From contig NZ_FOPY01000005.1 of assembly GCF_900113605.1 (NCBI RefSeq), positions 238,910-302,909 on the forward strand: a DNA stretch of 64,000 nucleotides, in the 5' to 3' direction. The stretch is from Modicisalibacter xianhensis (GTDB taxonomy: Bacteria; Pseudomonadota; Gammaproteobacteria; Pseudomonadales; Halomonadaceae). The translations under genes were made by a program, and so were the position numbers. Position 1 is the first letter of the stretch, and each line of letters starts with the position of its first letter. This document shows, piece after piece, positions 10,490 to 29,789 of this stretch. The notes below the pieces were generated by a model, which worked only from the letters and a program-made list of their open reading frames with translations, searched no databases and was not told the DNA's origin.

Positions 10490-10786
10490 TTATTCGGCGC
10501 CAGAGAAGTCTTCGAGGGTTTCACCCGCGGCCAGCGTGACATAGGCCTTGCGGTAGCCCTTGCGCAGACCCGTGCCATGCACGGTGCGCTTGGTCTTGCC
10601 CTTCATGTTCAGGACCTGGACCCGATCGACCTTCTTGCCGAAGAGAGCCTCGACGGCCTTCTTGATCTCGGGCTTGGTTGCGTCCTGGGCCACCTTGAAC
10701 ACGTACTGGTTGTTTTCGGCGGCGAATGCGGCCTTCTCGGTCATGTGCGGGCCGAGCAGAACCTTGAATACGCGTTCCTGGTTCAT
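10490..10786 (-). CDS. rplW: 50S ribosomal protein L23
   Basis: L23 forms the main chaperone and SRP docking site at the tunnel exit. The 98 residues include [20 protein letters not shown] and the conserved [20 protein letters not shown]. Its ATG (10784-10786) overlaps the rplD stop (ATGA), as expected for tightly coupled S10-operon genes. Confidence 0.98.
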   Translation of the reverse strand: MNQERVFKVLLGPHMTEKAAFAAENNQYVFKVAQDATKPEIKKAVEALFGKKVDRVQVLNMKGKTKRTVHGTGLRKGYRKAYVTLAAGETLEDFSGAE

Positions 10787-11388
10787 GCCAACTTCTCCTC
10801 GAATTTGCGCAGGGCGGAGACGGTGACCAGCACCTTGTCAAAGGCAACCAGCCTCACCGGATCGGCAGCGGCGACATCCACGACATCCACGTTGGGAATG
10901 TTGCGAGCGGCCAGATAGAGCTTCTCGTCGACTTCCTCGGTGACGATAAGCACTTTCTCCAGGTCAAGTTCTTTGAGCTTGGCAACCAGCTGCTTGGTCT
11001 TCGGTGCGTCGACGGCGAACTCCTCGACGGCCACCAGGCGCTCCTGACGGACCAGCTCGGAGAGAATCGAGCGCATCGCCGCACGATACATCTTGCGGTT
11101 GACCTTCTGGGTGTAATCCTGCGGACGTGCCGCGAAAGTCACACCACCGCTGCGCCACAGCGGAGAACGGATGGTACCGGCACGCGCACGGCCGGTGCCC
11201 TTCTGACGCCAGGGCTTCTTGCCACCACCGCTGACTTCAGAGCGCGTCTTCTGGGCACGGGTCCCCTGACGCCCACCAGCCAGATAGGCTGTGACCACCT
11301 GGTGAACCAGCGCTTCATTGAATTCTTTGCCAAAGGTTGCGTCGGCGACTTCGACGGTACCGCCAGCACCTGCAAGATTCAGATTCAT
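10783..11388 (-). CDS. rplD: 50S ribosomal protein L4
   Basis: L4 reaches the exit tunnel with a long loop and in E. coli represses the S10 operon. The 201 residues begin [20 protein letters not shown]. The extended loop [20 protein letters not shown] with [16 protein letters not shown] lies at about residues 49-82. In this genome the leader upstream of rpsJ seems too short for the E. coli type of L4 control. It lies 13 nt after rplC. Confidence 0.98.
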   Translation of the reverse strand: MNLNLAGAGGTVEVADATFGKEFNEALVHQVVTAYLAGGRQGTRAQKTRSEVSGGGKKPWRQKGTGRARAGTIRSPLWRSGGVTFAARPQDYTQKVNRKMYRAAMRSILSELVRQERLVAVEEFAVDAPKTKQLVAKLKELDLEKVLIVTEEVDEKLYLAARNIPNVDVVDVAAADPVRLVAFDKVLVTVSALRKFEEKLA

Positions 11389-11401
11389 CGGTAATTACCC
11401 C

Positions 11402-12040
11402 TCAGCGAGCTTTCACGGCACTGCGAACGATCACGTCGCTGCCCGGCGCACCGGGAATAGCGCCCTTGACGAGCAGCAGATTGCGTTCGGCATCGACGCG
11501 CACGATTTCCAGGCTCTGCACGGTCACGCGCTCGTTACCGAGCTGACCGGCCATCTTCTTGCCCTTGAATACGCGACCGGGGGTCTGACACTGACCGATG
11601 GAGCCAGGCGCACGATGCGACAGAGAGTTGCCGTGGGTCATATCCTGGGTACGGAAGTTCCAGCGCTTAACGGCACCCTGGTAACCTTTACCCTTGGACG
11701 TACCGGTCACGTCGATCAACTGACCAGCTTCAAAGAGGGATACGGTGAGTTCGCCACCCACTTCCGGAGCTTCCTCGCCTTCGGTCAGGCGAAACTCCAT
11801 CAGTGAACGACCAGCCTCGACACCCGCCTTGGCGTACTGGCCTGCAGCCGCCTTGGTCAGGTGCTTGGACTTGCGGGAGCCGGTTGTTACCTGAATCGCG
11901 CTATAACCGTCGGTTTCGACGCTCTTGACGCGAGTCACGCGATTAGGCTCAACCTCGATAACGGTTACGGGCACGGATGCGCCATCTTCGGTGAAGACAC
12001 GGGTCATGCCGCTCTTCTTACCGACCAAACCGATAGTCAT
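11402..12040 (-). CDS. rplC: 50S ribosomal protein L3
   Basis: L3 is an early assembly protein with a loop that approaches the peptidyl transferase centre. The 212 residues begin [20 protein letters not shown] and contain the loop [20 protein letters not shown] with the glutamine methylated in E. coli, then [21 protein letters not shown] 140-nt spacer separates it from rpsJ. Confidence 0.98.
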   Translation of the reverse strand: MTIGLVGKKSGMTRVFTEDGASVPVTVIEVEPNRVTRVKSVETDGYSAIQVTTGSRKSKHLTKAAAGQYAKAGVEAGRSLMEFRLTEGEEAPEVGGELTVSLFEAGQLIDVTGTSKGKGYQGAVKRWNFRTQDMTHGNSLSHRAPGSIGQCQTPGRVFKGKKMAGQLGNERVTVQSLEIVRVDAERNLLLVKGAIPGAPGSDVIVRSAVKAR

Positions 12041-12142
12041 GTTCAGTCTCCTATAGTGTACGGGGCTATCACCCGCTATGGCTGCCCTTTCCAGAGCATT
12101 CCACTAGCACATTGTGTGACGCCATCCCGGCGTGGCGACGAT

Positions 12143-12157
12143 GCTGCCCTTGGCAGC
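12143..12157 (-). promoter_or_regulatory. Short hairpin in the rpsJ-rplC spacer
   Basis: GCTGCC (12143-12148) and GGCAGC (12152-12157) pair perfectly around a 3-nt loop, inside an unusually long 140-nt gap (12041-12180) for this operon. No U-run follows on the mRNA strand. It may be an mRNA stability or processing element. The pairing is seen; any role is inference. Confidence 0.35.
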
Positions 12158-12180
12158 CTGCCGCAAGTGTCTAGTGTGGG

Positions 12181-12492
12181 TTAGTCGAGCTTGATCTGTA
12201 CGTCCACGCCAGCGGCGAGGTCGAGTTTCATCAGCGCATCGACGGTCTTTTCCGTCGGCTCGACGATATCGAGCACGCGCTTGTGAGTGCGGATCTCGTA
12301 CTGATCACGCGCGTCCTTGTTGACGTGCGGAGAAATCAGCACGGTATAACGCTCACGATTGGTCGGCAGCGGGATCGGCCCACGCACCTGAGCACCCGTC
12401 CGCTTCGCGGTATCCACGATTTCCTGGGCGGACTGATCGATCAGGCGATGGTCGAAGGCTTTCAACCGAATGCGAATCTTCTGGTTCTGCAT
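12181..12492 (-). CDS. rpsJ: 30S ribosomal protein S10
   Basis: S10 is a small-subunit head protein that also acts as NusE in antitermination complexes. The 103 residues begin [20 protein letters not shown] and contain the S10 signature [20 protein letters not shown]. It is the first gene of the S10 operon. The promoter at 12557-12585 gives a leader of only about 58 nt. Confidence 0.98.
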   Translation of the reverse strand: MQNQKIRIRLKAFDHRLIDQSAQEIVDTAKRTGAQVRGPIPLPTNRERYTVLISPHVNKDARDQYEIRTHKRVLDIVEPTEKTVDALMKLDLAAGVDVQIKLD

Positions 12493-12556
12493 TAGCCCTA
12501 AACTCCAATGGATGTCGACGGCCTTCGCCGCCTACCCACGCATTTAAAGGATGCGC

Positions 12557-12585
12557 ATTATAGGCATGCAGACTTCGAGAGTCAA
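12557..12585 (-). promoter_or_regulatory. Sigma70-type promoter of the S10 operon
   Basis: On the minus strand, TTGACT (12580-12585) and TATAAT (12557-12562) are separated by exactly 17 nt and followed by a GC-rich discriminator (GCGCATCC). Transcription should start near 12550, about 58 nt before the rpsJ ATG. The near-consensus boxes make this the best promoter in the window. Confidence 0.85.
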
Positions 12586-12596
12586 ACATGCGCAGA

Positions 12597-12622
12597 AAGG
12601 GGGCTCCTTGCGGAGCCCCCTT
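12597..12622 (-). terminator. Rho-independent terminator after tuf
   Basis: An 11-bp stem (AAGGGGGCTCC at 12597-12607 with GGAGCCCCCTT at 12612-12622) closes the loop TTGC. On the mRNA strand a short U-run (TTTC) follows. It starts 22 nt after the tuf stop codon and ends the str operon just upstream of the S10 promoter. Confidence 0.85.
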
Positions 12623-12644
12623 CGATCATCTGGAAGTCCAGGAC

Positions 12645-13838
<1,194 letters not shown>

Positions 13839-13867
13839 TGCTATAACCTCTTTACGTTAGCTAACGG

Positions 13868-15988
13868 TTAACCGTTCTGGTTGATGACGGCTTCGACGAC
13901 GCTGGACGGCGCCTCTTCGTAATTCGCAAACTCCATGGTGTAGCTTGCGCGGCCCTGGGTCTGAGAACGCAGATCGGTCGCATAACCGAACATCTCAGCC
14001 AACGGAACCGTGGCACGGATGATCTTGCCGGAAGACGAGTCATCCATACCCTGCACAAGGCCACGACGGCGGTTCAGGTCACCCATGACGTCACCCATGA
14101 ACTCCTCGGGCGTCACGACCTCGACCTTCATCACCGGCTCAAGCAGGACTGCCTTGGCCTTGCGAGCACCTTCCTTGATCGCCATGGAAGAGGCGATCTT
14201 GAACGCGGTCTCGTTAGAGTCCACGTCGTGGTAGGAACCGTCGAACAGCGTAACCTTGACGTCGATCATCGGGTAACCCGCGATGACACCGTTCTGCAGC
14301 TGCTCATAGGCCCCTTTCTCGACGGCCGGCACGTATTCCTTGGGAACCACGCCACCGACGATCTCGGACGCGAACTTGAAGTGCATCTCCTCGTCCTCGC
14401 CCTTGTCTTCGGCCGTCAGAGGCTCGATGCGCAGGTGTACGTGGCCGTACTGACCGCGACCGCCCGACTGACGAACGAACTTGCCTTCCTGCTCGACCGA
14501 CTGGCGAATGGTCTCGCGATAGGCCACCTGCGGCTTACCGATGTTGGCCTCGACCTTGAACTCGCGACGCATGCGGTCAACGATGATGTCGAGGTGCAAC
14601 TCGCCCATGCCGGAAATGATGGTCTGCCCGGTCTCCTCGTCGGTCTTGACGCGGAAGGACGGGTCTTCCTGGGCCAGCTTGCCCAGTGCAACACCCATCT
14701 TCTCCTGGTCGGCCTTGGACTTCGGCTCAACCGCCACGGAGATAACCGGGTCCGGGAACTCCATGCGCTCCAGAACGATCTTCTCGTTGATATCGCACAG
14801 GGTATCGCCGGTGGTGACATCCTTGAGACCGATACAGGCCGCGATGTCGCCCGCCAGAACTTCCTTGATTTCTTCTCGGGAGTTGGCGTGCATCTGGACG
14901 ATACGACCCACGCGCTCTTTCTTCTGCTTGACAGAGTTATAGACACTGTCACCAGACTTGAGCACGCCGGAATAGACGCGAATGAACGTCAGGGTACCGA
15001 CGAACGGATCAGTCGCGATCTTGAAAGCCAGCGCCGCGAAGGGGGCATTATCGTCAGCTTCACGCGTGGCGATCGTGCCTTCCTTGTCGTCCAGCTCACC
15101 CTCGATGGCCTTGACCTCGGTAGGTGAAGGCATGTACTCGATAACGCCGTCCAACACCGCCTGCACGCCCTTGTTCTTGAACGCAGAACCGCAGGTGATG
15201 AGCACGATCTCGTTATCGAGGGTACGACGACGCAGACCAGCCTTGATATCCTCTTTGGAGAGCTCGCCCTCTTCGAGGTACTTCTCCATGAGCTCCTCGG
15301 ACGCCTCGGCAGCGGCCTCGACCATCTCTTCGCGATACTTCTCGGCAGTCTCCTGCAGATCGGCCGGAATATCGACGAGCTGGTAGTTCATGCCGAAGTT
15401 GTCTTCGTCCCAGAGGATGGCCTTCATCTCGATCAGGTCGATGACGCCCTTGAAGTCCTCTTCCGCACCCCAGTTGATCTGGATCGGCACGGTATTGGCA
15501 CCAAGGCGCTGCTTGAGCTGGTCGACGACCATGAAGAAGTCGGCCCCGGCACGGTCCATCTTGTTGACGAATACCATGCGCGGTACTTCGTACTTGTTGG
15601 CCTGGCGCCAGACGGTTTCCGTCTGGGGCTGAACGCCGGAAGAGCCACACAGCACGACCACAGCACCGTCGAGGACACGCAGCGAACGCTCGACTTCGAT
15701 GGTGAAGTCGACGTGCCCAGGCGTATCGATGATGTTGATACGGTGCTCGTCGAACTGCTTGCTCATGCCCTGCCAGAAACAGGTGGTCGCCGCGGAGGTG
15801 ATAGTGATACCACGCTCCTGCTCCTGCTCCATCCAGTCCATGGTGGCTGCACCCTCATGGACTTCGCCGACCTTGTGAGACAGGCCGGTATAGAACAGGA
15901 CACGCTCGGTAGTGGTGGTCTTCCCGGCGTCGACGTGAGCAACGATACCGATGTTACGGTAACGCTTAAGCGGAGTCTTGCGTGCCAC
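13868..15988 (-). CDS. fusA: Translation elongation factor EF-G
   Basis: EF-G drives translocation and, with RRF, ribosome recycling. The 706 residues start at a GTG (15986-15988), preceded by GGGGA at suitable distance, with [20 protein letters not shown]. GTPase motifs are [27 protein letters not shown] and [10 protein letters not shown]. Domain IV has [19 protein letters not shown]. It lies 18 nt after rpsG. Confidence 0.98.
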   Translation of the reverse strand: MARKTPLKRYRNIGIVAHVDAGKTTTTERVLFYTGLSHKVGEVHEGAATMDWMEQEQERGITITSAATTCFWQGMSKQFDEHRINIIDTPGHVDFTIEVERSLRVLDGAVVVLCGSSGVQPQTETVWRQANKYEVPRMVFVNKMDRAGADFFMVVDQLKQRLGANTVPIQINWGAEEDFKGVIDLIEMKAILWDEDNFGMNYQLVDIPADLQETAEKYREEMVEAAAEASEELMEKYLEEGELSKEDIKAGLRRRTLDNEIVLITCGSAFKNKGVQAVLDGVIEYMPSPTEVKAIEGELDDKEGTIATREADDNAPFAALAFKIATDPFVGTLTFIRVYSGVLKSGDSVYNSVKQKKERVGRIVQMHANSREEIKEVLAGDIAACIGLKDVTTGDTLCDINEKIVLERMEFPDPVISVAVEPKSKADQEKMGVALGKLAQEDPSFRVKTDEETGQTIISGMGELHLDIIVDRMRREFKVEANIGKPQVAYRETIRQSVEQEGKFVRQSGGRGQYGHVHLRIEPLTAEDKGEDEEMHFKFASEIVGGVVPKEYVPAVEKGAYEQLQNGVIAGYPMIDVKVTLFDGSYHDVDSNETAFKIASSMAIKEGARKAKAVLLEPVMKVEVVTPEEFMGDVMGDLNRRRGLVQGMDDSSSGKIIRATVPLAEMFGYATDLRSQTQGRASYTMEFANYEEAPSSVVEAVINQNG

Positions 15989-16006
15989 GATGGAAATCCC
16001 CGTTGG

Positions 16007-16477
16007 TTAGAAGCGGTAGTGTGAGAAGGCCTTGTTGGCTTCTGCCATGCGATGCACGTCTTCACGCTTCTTCACAGCAGCGCCCTTGCCTTCGGCGGCA
16101 TCCAGCATTTCGCCGGCGAGACGCTGCACCATGGTCTTCTCGCCACGGTTACGGGCAGCGTCGACCAGCCAGCGCATGGCCAGCGCCTGGCGACGCGAAG
16201 GACGTACTTCCACGGGCACCTGGTAGGTCGCACCGCCGACACGGCGAGACTTGACCTCGACCATCGGCTGGATGGCTTCCAGCGCCTTGTCAAAGATGTC
16301 CAGCGGCTCGTCTTTTCCACGTTCGGCAACCCGGTCGAGTGCACCGTAAACGATGCGCTCGGCTACAGACTTCTTGCCGCTGATCATCAGGTGGTTCATG
16401 AACTTCGCCAGGCGCTCGCTTCCGAACTTCGGATCCGGAAGAATCTCGCGCTTAGCAGCAACTCTTCTTCTAGGCAT
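16007..16477 (-). CDS. rpsG: 30S ribosomal protein S7
   Basis: S7 starts assembly of the 16S 3' domain and contacts the E-site tRNA; in E. coli it represses part of the str operon. The 156 residues begin [20 protein letters not shown] and contain [20 protein letters not shown]. It lies 119 nt after rpsL, a spacer with no evident terminator, which is where S7 feedback acts in E. coli. Confidence 0.98.
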   Translation of the reverse strand: MPRRRVAAKREILPDPKFGSERLAKFMNHLMISGKKSVAERIVYGALDRVAERGKDEPLDIFDKALEAIQPMVEVKSRRVGGATYQVPVEVRPSRRQALAMRWLVDAARNRGEKTMVQRLAGEMLDAAEGKGAAVKKREDVHRMAEANKAFSHYRF

Positions 16478-16596
16478 GATAAGCCCTCGGTTGAAGGGTC
16501 CTTCAGGTAAACCCGAGACTCCCGCTCGCTGTGCGAACGACGCTCGACCTTACTCTTATCTGACCATTGTTACGTAGGAATAAAGAACGTCCGGCA

Positions 16597-17088
<492 letters not shown>

Positions 17089-17110
17089 GGCCGACCCACG
17101 AGGGCCGGCC
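17089..17110 (-). terminator. GC-rich hairpin after rpoC
   Basis: GGCCGACCC (17089-17097) and GGGCCGGCC (17102-17110) form a 9-bp stem with one G-T wobble and the loop ACGA, 21 nt past the rpoC stop. Only TT follows on the mRNA strand, so intrinsic termination is probably weak and some read-through into rpsL is possible. Confidence 0.5.
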
Positions 17111-17131
17111 AGGACATTGAGACGCTCTGCC

Positions 17132-21349
<4,218 letters not shown>

Positions 21350-21431
21350 GGGGTCGGCTCCGTTGCGGAGTTGTCATGAGCGGGACCCGGTTTCCGAGTC
21401 CCGCGGACCGTCATTCTTCAGCGTCCGGCGT

Positions 21432-25508
<4,077 letters not shown>

Positions 25509-25676
25509 CTGTATTCCCCAGCTTGTTCACCATGGGTGACCGATGCGTGGTCGGCGCCACCCGACGAGGCAACCCCGTCAGGCGCTGACGGCAAGCCCCG
25601 GTAGAGGCTCGCCGTCGGAATTCGTCTAGCGTCTTATCCAAGCGATGACTTCACGATAGAACGCTAGTGACAACAG

Positions 25677-25710
25677 AAAAAGGCCGGCAGCGGGCATCCC
25701 GCCACCAGCC
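25677..25710 (-). terminator. Attenuator-like terminator between rplL and rpoB
   Basis: On the mRNA strand the arm at 25698-25710 pairs with 25682-25694 over 13 bp, including three G-U wobbles, around a 3-nt loop, and is followed directly by five U residues (25677-25681). It lies 41 nt past the rplL stop and about 170 nt before rpoB. E. coli uses a partial terminator at the same place to make less polymerase than L7/L12; the same role is inferred here. Confidence 0.8.
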
Positions 25711-25751
25711 GTGGAAGCTTACGCAGCGCGTGAAGCCATGGGGCACAAGGG

Positions 25752-26126
25752 TTACTTGAGCTCCACGGAAGCGCCGGCTTCTTCCAGTTTCTTCTTGGCT
25801 TCTTCGGCATCGTCTTTGGACATGCCTTCCTTCAGGGTTGCCGGAGCGCCGTCGACGGCACCCTTGGCTTCCTTCAGGCCGAGGCCGGTGATCTCGCGAA
25901 CGACCTTGATGACGTTGACCTTCTTGTCGCCAGCGGCGGTCAGAACCAGGTCGAACTCGGTCTGCTCTTCGGCAGCAGCGGCATCGCCACCGGCACCCGG
26001 GCCAGCCACGACAGCAGCAGCGGCAGAAACGCCGAACTTCTCTTCCATCGCTTCGATCAGCTCAGCGACTTCCATCACGGACATGTCGGCGACGGCGTTG
26101 ATGATATCTTCTTTGGTCAGTGCCAT
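25752..26126 (-). CDS. rplL: 50S ribosomal protein L7/L12
   Basis: The stalk protein that recruits translational GTPases, present in several copies per ribosome. The 124 residues show the N-terminal dimerisation domain ([20 protein letters not shown]), an Ala/Gly-rich hinge near residues 38-52, and the C-terminal domain with [20 protein letters not shown]. The protein is strongly acidic, as usual. It follows rplJ by 92 nt. Confidence 0.98.
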   Translation of the reverse strand: MALTKEDIINAVADMSVMEVAELIEAMEEKFGVSAAAAVVAGPGAGGDAAAAEEQTEFDLVLTAAGDKKVNVIKVVREITGLGLKEAKGAVDGAPATLKEGMSKDDAEEAKKKLEEAGASVELK

Positions 26127-26218
26127 GATTGCTTTCCTAAACTTTGCGGAGCGCGCCCTGGAGTGTTTGCGCTCGATAACTGGGTTGACGTTTCAGGCGA
26201 CGAGGCAAAAAGAGTCGC

Positions 26219-26722
26219 TTACGCAGCTTCTTCCTGCTTCTTGTCGCGCAACGCGGCGAGGGTACGGACCAGCTTGCCGGCAGAAGCTTCCTTCATGACG
26301 GACATCAACTTGGCGATCGCCTCGTCGTACGTCGGCAGGGTTGCCAGACGATCAAGATCGGAAGCCGGAATCAACTCGCCTTCGTAGGCCAGCGCCTTGA
26401 CTTCGAAGTCCTTCTGTCCCTTGGCAAACTCCTTGAACAGACGAGCTGCAGCGCCCGGGTGCTCGTAGGAGAAGGCCAGCAGGGTCGGACCAGCAAAAGT
26501 CTCGTCCAGGATCTCCCAGGGAGTTCCGGACAGAGCGCGACGTGCCAGCGTGTTGCGGACAACACGGATCTGCACGCCATTCTCGCGGGCCTGCTTGCGC
26601 AAATCGGTCATTGCGCTGACAGACACACCACGGGAATCGGCAACAACGACGGAGAGAGCTGCCTGAGCGGCTTCACTGACCTCTGCAACAATCGCTTTCT
26701 TGTCTTCGAGACCTAGTGGCAC
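26219..26722 (-). CDS. rplJ: 50S ribosomal protein L10
   Basis: L10 anchors L7/L12 to the ribosome and with it represses its own mRNA. I choose the GTG at 26720-26722: the protein then starts [20 protein letters not shown] like E. coli L10, and AAGGAG lies 8 nt upstream. An ATG nine codons earlier would cover that ribosome binding site. The 167 residues include [16 protein letters not shown] and [19 protein letters not shown]. Confidence 0.95.
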   Translation of the reverse strand: MPLGLEDKKAIVAEVSEAAQAALSVVVADSRGVSVSAMTDLRKQARENGVQIRVVRNTLARRALSGTPWEILDETFAGPTLLAFSYEHPGAAARLFKEFAKGQKDFEVKALAYEGELIPASDLDRLATLPTYDEAIAKLMSVMKEASAGKLVRTLAALRDKKQEEAA

Positions 26723-26976
26723 AGTGTTCACTCCTTCGTGCCGGGGCATCCGGGGATGCTCCGGTGGTTACCATCTCTCCCAGGCTATTCGGCAAGGGAG
26801 GCTTGGGTTGATGGTGCTCACCAGCGAACTGGCGGGGCACACCATCTGCGCAGGCGGTCCAGGCACACAACACGCTCTCAGACCATTAAGCCACTTTCAG
26901 ATGGCACCTGCGGTCTTTGACGGTGCCCCGCCCGCTTGGCACGGGGACCGCAAAGTTACTGCCTGTTTCCCGACAA
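26723..26976 (-). promoter_or_regulatory. rplJ leader, probable L10 autoregulatory region
   Basis: A 254-nt untranslated space between rplA and rplJ. In many bacteria this place holds the L10(L12)4-binding mRNA leader. Several self-complementary GC-rich segments are present, including GGTGGTTACC-like sequence near 26760-26772, but I could not fold the whole region by eye. The assignment rests mainly on position and length. A covariance search for the Rfam L10 leader would settle it. Confidence 0.45.
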
Positions 26977-27669
26977 TCACACGAACGCGCTGTGATCGAC
27001 GGTAAGACCCGGGCCCATGGTAGTGGACAGGGTCATTTTCTTGAAATACACGCCCTTGGAGGTGCTGGGCTTGAGACGCTTGAGGTCGTTGACCAGCGCC
27101 TCGAGGTTGCCGCGAAGTGCATCGGCGGAAAAGTCCACCTTGCCAAGAGTCGTGTGGATGATGCCGTTCTTGTCGGTACGGAAACGCACCTGACCCGCCT
27201 TGGCGTTCTTGACCGCGGTGGCGACGTCGGGCGTCACGGTGCCGACTTTCGGGTTAGGCATCAGGCCGCGCGGACCGAGAATCTGGCCCAACTGGCCGAC
27301 GACACGCATGGCGTCCGGCGAGGCGATCACCACGTCGAAGTCCAGGTTGCCTTTCTTTACCTGCTCGGCCAGATCGTCCATGCCGATCACATCGGCACCG
27401 GCTTCCTTGGCAGCATCGACGTTGGCGCCCTGGGTAAAGACAGCGACACGCACGTCCTTGCCGGTGCCGTTGGGCATGACGGTTGCACCACGCACCACCT
27501 GGTCGGATTTACGCGGATCGACGCCAAGATTGATGGCGACGTCGACAGACTCCTTGAACTTGACCTTGGACAGATCGCCGAGCAGGGAAATCGCTTCCTC
27601 AAGGGAATAAACCTTGGAGGAATCAACCTTCTCACGGATCATCTGTGCACGCTTGGACAGTTTGGCCAT
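26977..27669 (-). CDS. rplA: 50S ribosomal protein L1
   Basis: L1 forms the mobile stalk that moves E-site tRNA and represses the L11 operon in E. coli. The 230 residues contain [20 protein letters not shown] near residue 45 and the L1 signature [20 protein letters not shown]. It lies 2 nt after rplK, consistent with coupled translation. Confidence 0.98.
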   Translation of the reverse strand: MAKLSKRAQMIREKVDSSKVYSLEEAISLLGDLSKVKFKESVDVAINLGVDPRKSDQVVRGATVMPNGTGKDVRVAVFTQGANVDAAKEAGADVIGMDDLAEQVKKGNLDFDVVIASPDAMRVVGQLGQILGPRGLMPNPKVGTVTPDVATAVKNAKAGQVRFRTDKNGIIHTTLGKVDFSADALRGNLEALVNDLKRLKPSTSKGVYFKKMTLSTTMGPGLTVDHSAFV

Positions 27670-27671
27670 GA

Positions 27672-28103
27672 TCAGAGACCCTCCACGTTGAGGCCCATGC
27701 TGCGGGCGCTACCGGCAATGGTACGCACAGCGGCGTCGAGATCGGCAGCCGTCAGGTCCGGCTCCTTGGTCTTGGCGATCTCTTCGAGCTGTTCGCGAGT
27801 CACGGTCCCGACCTTGGTCTTGTTCGGCTCGCCAGAACCGGACTTGATGCCAGCAGCCTTCTTCAGCAGGACGGCGGCAGGCGGCGTCTTGGTGATGAAG
27901 GTAAAGCTGCGGTCGGAGTAGACAGTGATGACCACGGGTGTCGGCAGACCCGGCTCGATGTCCTGAGTCTCGGCGTTGAACGCCTTGCAGAACTCCATGA
28001 TGTTGACACCGTGCTGACCCAGCGCGGGGCCCACGGGGGGACTCGGATTGGCCTTGCCAGCTGCAACCTGCAGCTTGATATAGGCCTGGACTTTCTTAGC
28101 CAT
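27672..28103 (-). CDS. rplK: 50S ribosomal protein L11
   Basis: L11 forms the GTPase-associated centre with 23S rRNA and is needed for RelA activation. The 143 residues begin [20 protein letters not shown], with the proline-rich thiostrepton-site segment [20 protein letters not shown]. The C-terminal RNA-binding domain ends with [11 protein letters not shown]. It follows nusG by 101 nt. Confidence 0.98.
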   Translation of the reverse strand: MAKKVQAYIKLQVAAGKANPSPPVGPALGQHGVNIMEFCKAFNAETQDIEPGLPTPVVITVYSDRSFTFITKTPPAAVLLKKAAGIKSGSGEPNKTKVGTVTREQLEEIAKTKEPDLTAADLDAAVRTIAGSARSMGLNVEGL

Positions 28104-28204
28104 GATACTCTCCAGTTGGGTAATAGCGCCTTTCGGCTCCCCGGGTTAACGGCCTTGCAAGAGGCCGATGAACGGTGTCGGCAGCCCCTCACCGGGCGAC
28201 CGAA

Positions 28205-28738
28205 TCAATCCTTCTCGACTTGAGAGAACTCGAGCTCAACAGGCGTAGCACGGCCGAAGATCAGCACGCTGACCTGCAAGCGACTCTTCTCGTAATTGAC
28301 CTCTTCGACGACACCGTTGAAGTCGGCAAACGGGCCATCGATGACACGCACAACTTCCCCCGGCTCGAAGAGCGTCTTGGGACGCGGCTTGTCTGCCCCG
28401 GACTCGACTCGGCGAAGGATGGCATCGGCTTCCTTCTTGGTGATCGGGGCGGGCTTTTCGGGCGTACCGCCGATAAATCCCATGACGCGCGGCGTCTCAT
28501 TGACCAGATGCCAGGTCTGATCGTTCATTTCCATCTCGACCAGCACGTAGCCAGGGTAGAACTTGCGCTCACTCTTCCGGCGCTTGCCATCACGCATTTC
28601 GACGACTTCTTCGGTAGGCACCAGGATCTCACCGAACTGATCCTCCATGCCATACAGCTTCACCCGCTCGATCAGTGAGCGCATGACGTGCTTTTCAAAG
28701 CCGGAATAGGCGTGAACGACGTACCAACGCTTGGACAT
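28205..28738 (-). CDS. nusG: Transcription termination/antitermination factor NusG
   Basis: NusG binds elongating RNA polymerase through its NGN domain and links it to Rho or S10 through its KOW domain. The 177 residues begin [20 protein letters not shown], and the KOW motif [20 protein letters not shown] lies near residue 124. It is 8 nt after secE, the standard arrangement. Confidence 0.98.
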   Translation of the reverse strand: MSKRWYVVHAYSGFEKHVMRSLIERVKLYGMEDQFGEILVPTEEVVEMRDGKRRKSERKFYPGYVLVEMEMNDQTWHLVNETPRVMGFIGGTPEKPAPITKKEADAILRRVESGADKPRPKTLFEPGEVVRVIDGPFADFNGVVEEVNYEKSRLQVSVLIFGRATPVELEFSQVEKD

Positions 28739-28746
28739 GGATACTC

Positions 28747-29115
28747 CTAACCAATGATGCCGGACATCGCCCAGCCCAGAACGGTGTCAATCAGCCACAG
28801 CATCAAACCGACCAGCAGTACGGCCACCAGAACGATAGCGGTCGTCTGAATGGTTTCCTGACGGGTCGGCCAGACGACGCGCTGAATCTCCTTGCGTGCA
28901 CTACGGGCCAGTTCGACGAGGCTCCGCCCCTTGGCAGTCGTCAGCGCTACCGCTGCGGCTGCGGCACACAAGGCCACCACGCCCAGAACGCGATACAGCA
29001 AAGCCTGATCGGCAAAGTAACCGTTACCGACCACGGCCAACGCAACAAGAACGACGACAACCGCCCACTTGATCCCGTCGTGGCGCGACTCCTGCACCTC
29101 GGCGTTATGTTTCAT
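28747..29115 (-). CDS. secE: Preprotein translocase subunit SecE
   Basis: SecE clamps the SecY channel. Using the ATG at 29113-29115, preceded by GAGGAG, the protein has 122 residues ([20 protein letters not shown]) and three membrane helices, the enterobacterial form. The conserved cytoplasmic amphipathic stretch is [21 protein letters not shown] longer reading frame upstream runs through tRNA-Trp and is not real. Confidence 0.95.
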   Translation of the reverse strand: MKHNAEVQESRHDGIKWAVVVVLVALAVVGNGYFADQALLYRVLGVVALCAAAAAVALTTAKGRSLVELARSARKEIQRVVWPTRQETIQTTAIVLVAVLLVGLMLWLIDTVLGWAMSGIIG

Positions 29116-29189
29116 GACGTGGGACTCCTCAAGGCGCGGCAATCGAAAAAAGACGGAATTATATGAGAAAAGGCCAGCCTGGGGAAGAC

Positions 29190-29265
<76 letters not shown>

Positions 29266-29315
29266 GTAACACTTTGCAACCACCTCTTGCAGGCAGCCAT
29301 GCAACAGCGGGCAAG

Positions 29316-29344
29316 ATGATAACGAAAGCGCCTTGCCCTGACAA
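29316..29344 (-). promoter_or_regulatory. Promoter of tRNA-Trp-secE-nusG
   Basis: Minus-strand boxes TTGTCA (29339-29344) and TATCAT (29316-29321) with a 17-nt spacer, followed by a GC-rich stretch. The predicted start near 29309 lies about 45 nt before tRNA-Trp. The promoter sits just after the terminator of the upstream tRNA cluster, making tRNA-Trp-secE-nusG a separate unit. Confidence 0.7.
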
Positions 29345-29372
29345 CCCCTGACCGTCTTGCTATCAGAGAAAG

Positions 29373-29394
29373 AAAAGGCGAGCATCGGCTCGCC
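29373..29394 (-). terminator. Terminator of the tRNA-Tyr-Gly-Thr operon
   Basis: GGCGAGC (29377-29383) and GCTCGCC (29388-29394) form a perfect 7-bp stem around ATCG, followed on the minus strand by TTTTC. It begins 8 nt after the tRNA-Thr 3' end. Its presence shows that nothing is transcribed through to a tuf gene here. Confidence 0.85.
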
Positions 29395-29401
29395 TCGAAA
29401 C

Positions 29402-29476
29402 TGGAGCTCATGGACGGATTTGAACCGTCGACCTCACCCTTACCAAGGGTGTGCTCTACCCCTGAGCTACATGAGC
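29402..29476 (-). tRNA. tRNA-Thr (anticodon GGT)
   Basis: A 75-nt tRNA with acceptor arms GCTCATG and CATGAGC, anticodon stem-loop CACCCTTGGTAAGGGTG and encoded CCA (29402-29404). It is closely related to E. coli thrT. It is the last gene of the Tyr-Gly-Thr cluster, followed by a terminator. Confidence 0.97.
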
Positions 29477-29484
29477 TTGAAACC

Positions 29485-29558
<74 letters not shown>

Positions 29559-29603
29559 CTGCCCTACTCTTGCTATCGACGCGTAGCGCGGCGACCTTGA
29601 AAC

Positions 29604-29688
<85 letters not shown>

Positions 29689-29701
29689 AACGTGGCGGCA
29701 A

Positions 29702-29729
29702 ATACTACCATCTCCGACCCGCCTGTCAA
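29702..29729 (-). promoter_or_regulatory. Promoter of the tRNA-Tyr-Gly-Thr cluster
   Basis: Minus-strand TTGACA (29724-29729, consensus -35) and TAGTAT (29702-29707) with a 16-nt spacer, directly upstream of tRNA-Tyr. The boxes and position make this a confident stable-RNA promoter. Confidence 0.8.
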
Positions 29730-29789
29730 GTGCTTGTTTCTTTTGCACTTGCGGCGCCAGCCGAAGGCCCCAAGACGCGGCGCATTGTG

